Position numbers and translations under genes: made by a program. DNA of 37,235 nucleotides from HGM05190 sp964394205 (GTDB lineage: Bacteria; Bacteroidota; Bacteroidia; Bacteroidales; Muribaculaceae). The DNA lies in assembly GCA_964394205.1 (NCBI GenBank), contig CAYMVS010000018.1, forward strand, positions 1 to 37,235, given 5' to 3'. Under the pieces are notes generated by a model. The model was not told the DNA's origin. It worked only from the letters and a program-made list of their open reading frames with translations, and ran no database searches. Below are positions 7,982 through 14,327 of the stretch, in pieces (within the stretch, counting starts at the first letter, position 1; every line of letters begins with the position of its first letter).

Positions 7982-9214
7982 ATGAAGAAAGCAGTTTTAT
8001 TTATGTCAGCGGTCTTGTCGCTTATGATGGCGGTGGGATGCAGCAGCGATGATCCAAAGGAGGCCAATGATGTGCCTCAGCCCTACCGCATCATTCCTTT
8101 GACACGCTCACAAATGTCGATGGCGCGCCATTGTGATGACTTTGCGTTTGATCTGTTGAAATATATGACAGATAATGGCATGTGTGAAGGTGTGCCTAAC
8201 CATTTTTTCTCACCCTTAAGTATAGCCAACTCGCTGGGTATGGTTGCTTTGGGTGCTGAAGGTGAGACTCAGCGCGAGATTGTGAGAGCTTTGGGTATTG
8301 ATGTTGACAGCATCGGTCAGCTTGGCGACTATTTCAAGACGATGAACAAGGAGCTGATGACGGTTGACAACACGTCAAAGCTTAAAATCGACAACGTTTT
8401 CTCTGTTACAAATGAAGAATTGGTGAGCAGTGACTTTGCCAGACGCTTGGCCGAGGCTTTCAGTGCTCAGATACAACACCTTGGCTACAAATGGGATTGG
8501 TGTCCACTTCAACTCGAGCCGACTACCGACGAACTCATTCTGGTGGGCGGTAACCAGACCTCATTTATGGGCAAATGGGCCGAGGGTTTCAAGTTTGATA
8601 AGGTCAACGAGGAGACTTTCCAAAACGCCGACGGCTCGACAACGACTGTCGACATGATGGAGGGCCAGATGAATGCATACGGCGCGACAACCGAAGTTGC
8701 CGACTATGTCAGATTCTCGTTTGGCAATGGCTCTTTCTCTATGACAGTCATCAAGCCAAAAGAAGGGGTTGCAATGGAGCAGGTTGTTGCCGAGTTAACC
8801 CACCCGTTCTGGCGCGATTTGTGCACTTTTCTGGAAATGCCCTCAAACTACAGCAAGTATGATGTCAAAATGCCAAAGTTTGACATATTCGGGACATATA
8901 GCGATAGTTTCATGCAGTCGGTGTTGAAGAGGATGGGTATCACCCGGATGTTTGACAAGGCAGAGGGCCAGTTCCTCCCGCTCTTGAAAGATGCAGTTCC
9001 GACCCACGGCATTTTGTGCCACGAGGGGAGGCTTTCTATCGACGAAACCGGGGTAAAGGCTAAGGCTCTAACCTTCGAAGGCGACATTGCTGGTTACATC
9101 TCACCTGTTGATGAAAAGGTGTTGGTGCTTGACCGTCCCTTTATGGTGGTAATTGATGAAAGTAGCACCGGTGCAATCATGTTCATGGGTCAGATCAAAG
9201 ACCTGAGGTGGTAA
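7982..9214 (+). CDS. Serpin-family protease inhibitor, lipoprotein
   Basis: Predicted 410-aa serpin. The lipoprotein signal ends AVGC (Cys20). Serpin landmarks include FFSPLSIANSLGMVALGAEG near the N-terminus and the C-terminal signature LDRPFMVVIDESSTGAIMFM. The reactive-loop hinge begins at Glu355 (ETGVKAKALTF). By standard P17-P1 counting the scissile bond is near Ala370-Gly371-Tyr372. The hinge has Val at P14 and Lys at P13 and P11, so it is less Ala-rich than strongly inhibitory serpins. Bacterial serpins such as miropin inhibit both serine and cysteine proteases. Anchored in the envelope, this one could restrain the C10 protease encoded 6 nt upstream or block host proteases. The target is inference. 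The gene is less AT-rich than its partner. Confidence 0.9.
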   Translation: MKKAVLFMSAVLSLMMAVGCSSDDPKEANDVPQPYRIIPLTRSQMSMARHCDDFAFDLLKYMTDNGMCEGVPNHFFSPLSIANSLGMVALGAEGETQREIVRALGIDVDSIGQLGDYFKTMNKELMTVDNTSKLKIDNVFSVTNEELVSSDFARRLAEAFSAQIQHLGYKWDWCPLQLEPTTDELILVGGNQTSFMGKWAEGFKFDKVNEETFQNADGSTTTVDMMEGQMNAYGATTEVADYVRFSFGNGSFSMTVIKPKEGVAMEQVVAELTHPFWRDLCTFLEMPSNYSKYDVKMPKFDIFGTYSDSFMQSVLKRMGITRMFDKAEGQFLPLLKDAVPTHGILCHEGRLSIDETGVKAKALTFEGDIAGYISPVDEKVLVLDRPFMVVIDESSTGAIMFMGQIKDLRW

Positions 9215-9230
9215 CAAGGGGACTCCACAT

Positions 9231-9284
9231 AAAAAAATCGGGCTCGCCGGCGGTGACATATCACACGTGGCGAGCCCGAATTGT
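9231..9284. terminator. Bidirectional terminator between serpin and pepD
   Basis: TCGGGCTCGCC (9238-9248) and GGCGAGCCCGA (9269-9279) form an 11-bp perfect stem. A run of seven A precedes it (T on the minus strand) and ATTGTTTTAG follows, so it can stop transcription from both convergent genes. Confidence 0.85.
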
Positions 9285-9303
9285 TTTAGCTTTTATTCAA
9301 TGA

Positions 9304-10764
9304 TTACTTTTTAAGGTCGGCAACTTTTTTGATGACCAGCTTGAGCTGCTCCCAGAAACGCTCGACGGCGGGGATGTGCATGCGCTCGCCGGGCGAGTGA
9401 ACGCCTTGCAGTGTCGGGCCAAACGAAACCATGTCGAGGTGGGGATATTTCTCGCGGAAGAGGCCACACTCCAAGCCGGCGTGGATTGCCTTGATGGCCG
9501 GGGTGATGCCGTAAAGCTCCTTGTAGGCGTCGGCGGCCATTGCCATCAGGGGCGACTGCAGGTTGGGCTGCCACCCGGGGTATCCGTCGCCATGGGTTAC
9601 CTTGGCCCCGGCAAGGTCAAAGAGGGCCTCGACCTGGCGGGCGATGTCCCACTTGCGCGACTCTACCGAGCTGCGCTGGCTTGTGGTGACCAGAATCTTG
9701 TTGTCGGGAAGCATCTTCACCGAGGCGAGGTTGGTCGAGGTCTCGACCAGGCCCTCAAGCTCGCGGCTCATGGAGATGACACCGTGGGGTGCCGAGTAGA
9801 GGGCGCGGATGAGATTGAGCGAGGTGACGGCGTCGATGGTAAAGTCGGGGGTGTCGACAGTCTCGATCTTTATCTCGAGAGTCGGCTCGAGGTCGCGGTA
9901 CTCGTTTTTCACGTCGGCGATAAACTCGTTGAGCAGAGTGATGACACCCTCTTTGTGTTTGGTGTGCACGCCAAACACCGAGTGGGCGGCGCGCGGGATG
10001 GCGTTGCGCAGGTTGCCGCCGTCGATCTCCGACACCGATATCTCATACTTCAGGCTCAGGTCAAAGAGGAATCGGGCCAGCAGCTTGTTGGAGTTGGCGC
10101 GCCCTAAGTGGATGTCGCCACCCGAGTGGCCTCCTTGCCCCTTCTCGATCGACACCTTGAAATAAAGGAAGTCGGCCGGGGCGTATGAGCGGTTGTAGCT
10201 GAAGGTGCAGGTGGTGTCGACGCCGCCGGCACATCCCACAAATATCTCGGCATCGTCCTCGCTGTCGAGGTTGACCAGCATCGAGCCGGTGATCATCCCC
10301 TCGCCAAGGTTGTAGGCGCCGGTCAGGCCGGTCTCCTCGTCGACGGTGAAGAGGGCCTCGAGCTTGCCGTGAACCAGAGAGTCGTCGGTCAGGGCGGCCA
10401 AAGCGGCGGCCATGCCTATGCCGTTGTCGGCGCCGAGAGTGGTGCCGTCGGCTCTGAGCCACTCGCCGTCGACAATGGTGGTGATGGGGGTGTTGTCAAA
10501 ATCAAAATTTTTGTCGTTGCTCTCACAGACCATGTCCATGTGGGCCTGCATGATCAGTGTCGGGGCATCCTCGTGACCGGGGGTGGCGGGCTTGGTCATC
10601 ACGACATTGCCAACCTTGTCGGTCTTTGCGTCAATGTTGTGTTTGGCGGCAAAGTCGATAAGATACTGGCGGATTTTTTCCTCCTTCTTGGAGGGGCGGG
10701 GCACCTTGGTGATCTCGTCAAAAATCGAGAACACGGCGGCCGGCTGAAGGTCTTTGATAGTCAT
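9304..10764 (-). CDS. pepD: Cytosolic aminoacyl-histidine dipeptidase PepD (M20C)
   Basis: Zinc-dependent M20C peptidase of 486 aa, the usual length, which hydrolyses Xaa-His and other dipeptides in the cytoplasm. Visible motifs are the first metal motif MQAHMDMVCESND, the bridging LGADNGIGMA, and the catalytic Glu pair in LFTVDEETGLTGA. NLDSEDDAEIFVGCAGG and a C-terminal HAGLECGLF metal-ligand segment also fit the family. No signal peptide is present. It is monocistronic: it converges on the serpin across a bidirectional terminator and diverges from a small membrane-protein gene. Its start is the ATG with MTIKDLQPAAVF, typical for the family. Confidence 0.95.
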   Translation of the reverse strand: MTIKDLQPAAVFSIFDEITKVPRPSKKEEKIRQYLIDFAAKHNIDAKTDKVGNVVMTKPATPGHEDAPTLIMQAHMDMVCESNDKNFDFDNTPITTIVDGEWLRADGTTLGADNGIGMAAALAALTDDSLVHGKLEALFTVDEETGLTGAYNLGEGMITGSMLVNLDSEDDAEIFVGCAGGVDTTCTFSYNRSYAPADFLYFKVSIEKGQGGHSGGDIHLGRANSNKLLARFLFDLSLKYEISVSEIDGGNLRNAIPRAAHSVFGVHTKHKEGVITLLNEFIADVKNEYRDLEPTLEIKIETVDTPDFTIDAVTSLNLIRALYSAPHGVISMSRELEGLVETSTNLASVKMLPDNKILVTTSQRSSVESRKWDIARQVEALFDLAGAKVTHGDGYPGWQPNLQSPLMAMAADAYKELYGITPAIKAIHAGLECGLFREKYPHLDMVSFGPTLQGVHSPGERMHIPAVERFWEQLKLVIKKVADLKK

Positions 10765-10859
10765 TTGTCTGATATAAAAATTGAAATATTAAATGAGATT
10801 TTGTCTAAAGGTGAGAGTTGTGATTGACAACAAATGTTAAAAACAACCTAAACAGACCT

Positions 10860-10892
10860 CTAAGGTACAAAATAAAATCCTAATTCTGCAAA
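10860..10892 (-). promoter_or_regulatory. Probable pepD promoter
   Basis: On the minus strand TTTG (10889-10892) is followed after 21 nt by TACCTTAG (10860-10867), seven of eight bases of TAnnTTTG. It implies a leader of about 85-90 nt before the pepD ATG. Confidence 0.45.
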
Positions 10893-10911
10893 AAAATCGG
10901 CTACCTTTATT

Positions 10912-10919
10912 TATATTTG
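10912..10919 (+). promoter_or_regulatory. -7 box for the small membrane protein gene
   Basis: TATATTTG is a perfect TAnnTTTG match. It lies 18 nt before the ATG at 10938, giving a very short leader. No TTTG sits at the expected -33 spacing. Confidence 0.5.
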
Positions 10920-10937
10920 CACAAAAATTGACCGGCG

Positions 10938-11102
10938 ATGGTAAAATTGATTCTGCTGAGCTCGCTCCTTGTTGGCCTCGCGGTGGTGCTTTTGGGCGTC
11001 AAAGTGTTGTTTGTCAAGGGTGGACGGTTCCCCTCGGGTCACGTGCACGATAATGACGCGTTGCGCCGCCGGGGCATCAAGTGTGGTAAGTCCGACGATT
11101 AG
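10938..11102 (+). CDS. Small single-pass membrane protein (54 aa)
   Basis: A short open frame opens with MVKLILLSSLLVGLAVVLLG, one hydrophobic helix over residues 2-21. A basic turn (KGGRFP) follows, then a polar tail with HVHDNDALRRRGIKCGKSDD. The layout (membrane helix, GxFPxxHVxxN, RxRGIxC) is one I associate with a short hypothetical membrane protein recurrent in Bacteroidales. I know no function for it. A perfect -7 box lies immediately upstream, and the OmpH-like lipoprotein gene starts 53 nt after the stop, so the two may be co-transcribed. The single Cys near the C-terminus could be exposed on the cytoplasmic side. The coding call rests on promoter, hydrophobicity and family resemblance. 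Confidence 0.65.
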   Translation: MVKLILLSSLLVGLAVVLLGVKVLFVKGGRFPSGHVHDNDALRRRGIKCGKSDD

Positions 11103-11155
11103 GCTCCATCAATCCCCTCGCCCTAAACCATCTTTTTATAACCTATCAAGAAAAC

Positions 11156-11764
11156 ATGAAAAAATTAGCGCTCCTGGCTAAAACCTTGTTCTTGTCGGCC
11201 TTTGCAGCCGGCCTGTTCTCCTGCAGTTCATCGTCCGACAAAGATGCCGCCCCGGCCGCTCCGGCTGCGGCTGCCGAGAAGACCGATGCTCCCGTCCTGC
11301 CCAATTTCCGCTTTATCGACAGTGACTCAGTGTCGGCTCAATACAATCTCGCCAAGGATTTTCAGGATGCCGCCCTGCGTGCCATGAGCCGCATCGAGAA
11401 TGCGCGTCAGAGCAAGGCTGCCGAGATACAGAAGTTTGCCTCTCAAATCGAGCAGAAAGCCCGTTCAAACGGCTACCTCACCCCCGAGAGCTACAACGGC
11501 GACATGGCCCGCCTCCAGAAAATGCAGCAGGATGCCGAGGCCTATCTCGCCAACCTGCAGCGTAACACCGAGACCGAGCTTGCCCAGCAGCAGCAGCAGC
11601 TCAACGACTCGATCGAGTCGTTCATCAAGGTGTACAATGCCGGCAAAGGCTATGACGCAATCCTCTTCAAGGCTGCCGGGGTTTACTTCAACCCGGCTCT
11701 TGACATCACAAAAGAGGTTGTTGACGGCCTGAACGCCCGCTACACCAAGAAAGAGACAAAATAA
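11156..11764 (+). CDS. OmpH/Skp-like envelope lipoprotein
   Basis: Predicted 202-aa lipoprotein with lipobox LFSC (Cys23). An Ala/Pro-rich linker (about residues 32-42) follows, then a long charged helical segment (about 60-160) rich in Gln, Glu and Lys, including a QQQQQ run. This matches the OmpH/Skp family, periplasmic chaperones whose coiled-coil arms hold unfolded outer-membrane proteins. FRFIDSDSVSAQYNLAKDF and the late YNAGKGYDAILFKA segment are typical of Bacteroidales OmpH proteins. It differs from classical Skp in being lipid-anchored. A strong bidirectional terminator follows it and separates it from the convergent porin gene. Confidence 0.82.
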   Translation: MKKLALLAKTLFLSAFAAGLFSCSSSSDKDAAPAAPAAAAEKTDAPVLPNFRFIDSDSVSAQYNLAKDFQDAALRAMSRIENARQSKAAEIQKFASQIEQKARSNGYLTPESYNGDMARLQKMQQDAEAYLANLQRNTETELAQQQQQLNDSIESFIKVYNAGKGYDAILFKAAGVYFNPALDITKEVVDGLNARYTKKETK

Positions 11765-11785
11765 AAGGTCTTTTGTCCCGCAGAT

Positions 11786-11836
11786 AAACAAACGGCTCGG
11801 CTGTCGGTTATTCACCAACGGCCGAGCCGCTTGTTT
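11786..11836. terminator. Bidirectional terminator between ompH-like and fadL-like genes
   Basis: AAACAA then CGGCTCGGC (11786-11801) pair with GCCGAGCCG then TTGTTT (11821-11836), 15 of 16 positions. The A-rich and T-rich outer flanks make it usable from both strands. Confidence 0.85.
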
Positions 11837-11843
11837 CTATCTA

Positions 11844-11855
11844 CCCCCCCCCCCC
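11844..11855. repeat. 12-nt C homopolymer
   Basis: Twelve consecutive C followed by GGGG lie between the terminator and the 3' end of the porin gene (stop at 11872). The tract is outside any coding region. It is a slippage-prone site and its length may vary by population or by sequencing error. Confidence 0.8.
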
Positions 11856-11871
11856 GGGGTTTATAAGGCGG

Positions 11872-13227
11872 TTAAAAGCTGTAGGAGATGCCGATCGAGG
11901 GGTTGAAGGCGTGAACCGTGTAGTCGGCCTTGAAGGTTGTGGTCTCGGGGAGCATGGGGCGGCCAAGGGTGGCGTTGACCTGCTTGGCGAGGAGGTCGTC
12001 GGTGGTCACCGAGGCGTTGTCATAGCCGAGGCCGGCGACATACATCAGCGACAGGTCGATAGAGAAGTTCTTGAGAGGACGGAACGAGAAACCTACCGTG
12101 GGCTCGATTTTGGTCATGCCGGGGGTCTCGGGGTTGTAACACTCTTTGTTGACGGGGGTTGTGTCGATCATCATGCCGGCGCGCAGGTCGAGACGCTCGG
12201 TCAGGGCATACTCGGCGCCCAACGACACGGCCCAGCAGTTACGGTAGTTTTTGGGAATGTGCTGGTTGTAGGGCTCGAGCGACTGGTCAAGGAACTCGAC
12301 GTCGAGCGATTTGTAGGCGTTCCAGCCGGTCAGACGGGCGTCGGCGGCCAGTGTCAGCTTGTCGACGGGCTTGTAGGAGGCTCCCATCGAGAGTACCCAC
12401 GGGCAGGGCATCGAGGCGGTGAAACGCGCGCTGTTGAGGATGTCGAGCGACGACAGCAGTTGGCGGGCCACATTGTCGGCGTAGGTCAGCGTGGCCTGGC
12501 CGGCGTCGACCTTCATCTTCATCTCCGAGCGGAACGAGGCTCCGACTGTCACTTTGCTGTTGATGTCATACATCACACCGACATTAAAGCCGGCAACAAC
12601 GTTGGCCGTGCCGTTGAGATTGACCGAGGCGGGGGGTGTGTCGCCAAAACGCGAGGTGACCGTCGGGGCGAGGATGGGCATGACGCGGTCGGCGGTGGCT
12701 CCCGAGACCAACCCTTTGTTGAGGTCAACGTCGCCCCATGACACCATCACGCCGGCGCCTACCGACAGGTTGTCGGTCACGCGCCACGACAGCGTTGGCT
12801 GGATGCTGAACACCTTGAGCGACACGCTTTGGTTGAACACGGCTCCGGGCCACGAGTTTGTCCAGTCGATCTTGCTGCCGTAGGGGGTGTAGAGCGACAC
12901 TCCGGCCTTGAAATCGTCGTAGACTGAAAATGCCGCGTGGATAGCGAAGGGGGTTGACACATCGGCGGCCGTTGTGTATTTCACGCCGTCGACCGTGGCC
13001 GATGCCTTTGGCATGATGGCGGTGAAGGTGCCGCTCAGGTCGACGGTCTTATCCATAAATCCAAGGCCGGCGGGGTTGAAAAACATGCTCTCGGCGTCGA
13101 GGTGCATCGCCACACCGGTATGGCCCATGCCCTGCTGCTTGGCGCTGAGGGTGTTGACTTGATAGCCTTCGGCAAATGCCATGAGGGCCATGGCCATAGA
13201 GCCGGCTGCAAGAATCGTTCTCTTCAT
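11872..13227 (-). CDS. FadL/OmpP1-family outer-membrane transport protein
   Basis: Outer-membrane beta-barrel of 451 aa in the FadL/TodX family, which lets hydrophobic compounds such as long-chain fatty acids cross the outer membrane. The signal peptide is MKRTILAAGSMAMALMAFAE. The mature N-terminus (GYQVNTLSAKQQGMGHTGVA) and the following NPAGLGFM are the hatch-domain hallmarks, including the family NPA motif. The protein ends in a barrel-type aromatic terminus (ISYSF). I chose the ATG at 13227: the next in-frame ATG upstream (13269) falls inside the -7 box and would precede the signal peptide with a hydrophilic stretch. The substrate is not evident. Confidence 0.9.
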   Translation of the reverse strand: MKRTILAAGSMAMALMAFAEGYQVNTLSAKQQGMGHTGVAMHLDAESMFFNPAGLGFMDKTVDLSGTFTAIMPKASATVDGVKYTTAADVSTPFAIHAAFSVYDDFKAGVSLYTPYGSKIDWTNSWPGAVFNQSVSLKVFSIQPTLSWRVTDNLSVGAGVMVSWGDVDLNKGLVSGATADRVMPILAPTVTSRFGDTPPASVNLNGTANVVAGFNVGVMYDINSKVTVGASFRSEMKMKVDAGQATLTYADNVARQLLSSLDILNSARFTASMPCPWVLSMGASYKPVDKLTLAADARLTGWNAYKSLDVEFLDQSLEPYNQHIPKNYRNCWAVSLGAEYALTERLDLRAGMMIDTTPVNKECYNPETPGMTKIEPTVGFSFRPLKNFSIDLSLMYVAGLGYDNASVTTDDLLAKQVNATLGRPMLPETTTFKADYTVHAFNPSIGISYSF

Positions 13228-13266
13228 GATTGGTCTAAAATACTTGTTTTTTGGACTATTTTTCTG

Positions 13267-13274
13267 CAAAGGTA
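13267..13274 (-). promoter_or_regulatory. -7 box for the FadL-family gene
   Basis: The minus strand reads TACCTTTG, a perfect TAnnTTTG, about 40 nt upstream of the chosen ATG. No clear TTTG lies at -33. Confidence 0.6.
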
Positions 13275-13439
13275 AGGTAAATATTTTGCAACCGGGCTTG
13301 ATTTTACATCTTTTATGACATCAAAAGGCGACCTCAGGGGGGCTCCCGAGGCGGCGATGGCTCATTTCATGCTCGTTTCAGGGAGAATCGGAGAATTGAA
13401 AAATTTGTTAAATTTTATTTAAGGCTGTAAAAAATGTCG

Positions 13440-14327
13440 CTATCGGATGTATATGACCGTGAGCAGCAGACCAATGTAGAGGAGCATCGACATGGCGGTC
13501 ATGCCCAGCAGCGGGTTGAGGCGATGGCCGTGGCGGTTGATGAGGTTGAAATAGAGGAGGGTGTGGGCTATCAGATAGAGCGCCGGGACAAACCATGTCC
13601 ACGCGGGCATTGTGGCCCAGAAGGGTATCATCAGGGCAATGGCGATGAAGCCGCTGAAGAGGTAGATGTTTTGGGTGGCGAGGCGCCCGTGCTTGACGGC
13701 AAGGGTGTTCTTGCCAACGGCGCGGTCGTCGTCGATGTCGCGATAATTGTTGACTATCAACACGTTTGCGCCCATCAGGCCGATGGAGAGCGAGGTCAGG
13801 AAGACGTCGGTGCCGGGTAGGAGGCCGGTCATCAGATAGTAGGTGAAATTGACGGGGACGAGACCGAAAAAGATGATTACCGCCACCTCGCCCAAGGCGT
13901 GTCGCGACAGCGGGTAGGGCCCGGCGCTGTAGGCCATCGCGCCGAGTGCGATGAGGATGCCCGGGGCAATGAGCCACCATCCGCCCCACAGGCACAGGGA
14001 GAGCCCGACGGCACCGGCGACGGCAAGAGTGGCTATCGCGGCCCCGAGCATGGCCCGGGGGGTGATGTCGCCCTCGGTGACCCCGCGGCGGGGACCCTCG
14101 CGGCCGGGTCGGTCAAGACCGTCGCGCCAGTCAAAATACTCGTTGGCAAAATTGGAGGCAACCTGGCATAGCAGGGCAAACAGCAGGCACAGCGCGCCGG
14201 GAACCCACAGCACCTGGGCGCGCGAGGCGACAGCCATGGCAAAGGCGGCCAATACCCCGGCAACAGACACCGGGAGTGTGCGCGGTCTGATGGCCTCGAT
14301 CCACGCTTTTATTGTTGATTTATCCAT
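13440..14327 (-). CDS. menA: 1,4-dihydroxy-2-naphthoate polyprenyltransferase MenA
   Basis: Integral membrane UbiA-superfamily enzyme of 295 aa. It attaches a polyprenyl chain to 1,4-dihydroxy-2-naphthoate, giving demethylmenaquinone. The first prenyl-diphosphate/Mg motif is visible as NFANEYFDWRDGLD, followed by GPRRGVTEGDITP, which is diagnostic for MenA. NYRDIDDDRAVGKNTLAVK matches the second Asp-rich motif. Eight or nine hydrophobic helices fill the rest. The start overlaps the end of the upstream ATPase-DUF4435 gene by 8 nt, so translation is probably coupled. No other men gene is in the window. The role of its neighbour is unrelated as far as I can see. Confidence 0.93.
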   Translation of the reverse strand: MDKSTIKAWIEAIRPRTLPVSVAGVLAAFAMAVASRAQVLWVPGALCLLFALLCQVASNFANEYFDWRDGLDRPGREGPRRGVTEGDITPRAMLGAAIATLAVAGAVGLSLCLWGGWWLIAPGILIALGAMAYSAGPYPLSRHALGEVAVIIFFGLVPVNFTYYLMTGLLPGTDVFLTSLSIGLMGANVLIVNNYRDIDDDRAVGKNTLAVKHGRLATQNIYLFSGFIAIALMIPFWATMPAWTWFVPALYLIAHTLLYFNLINRHGHRLNPLLGMTAMSMLLYIGLLLTVIYIR

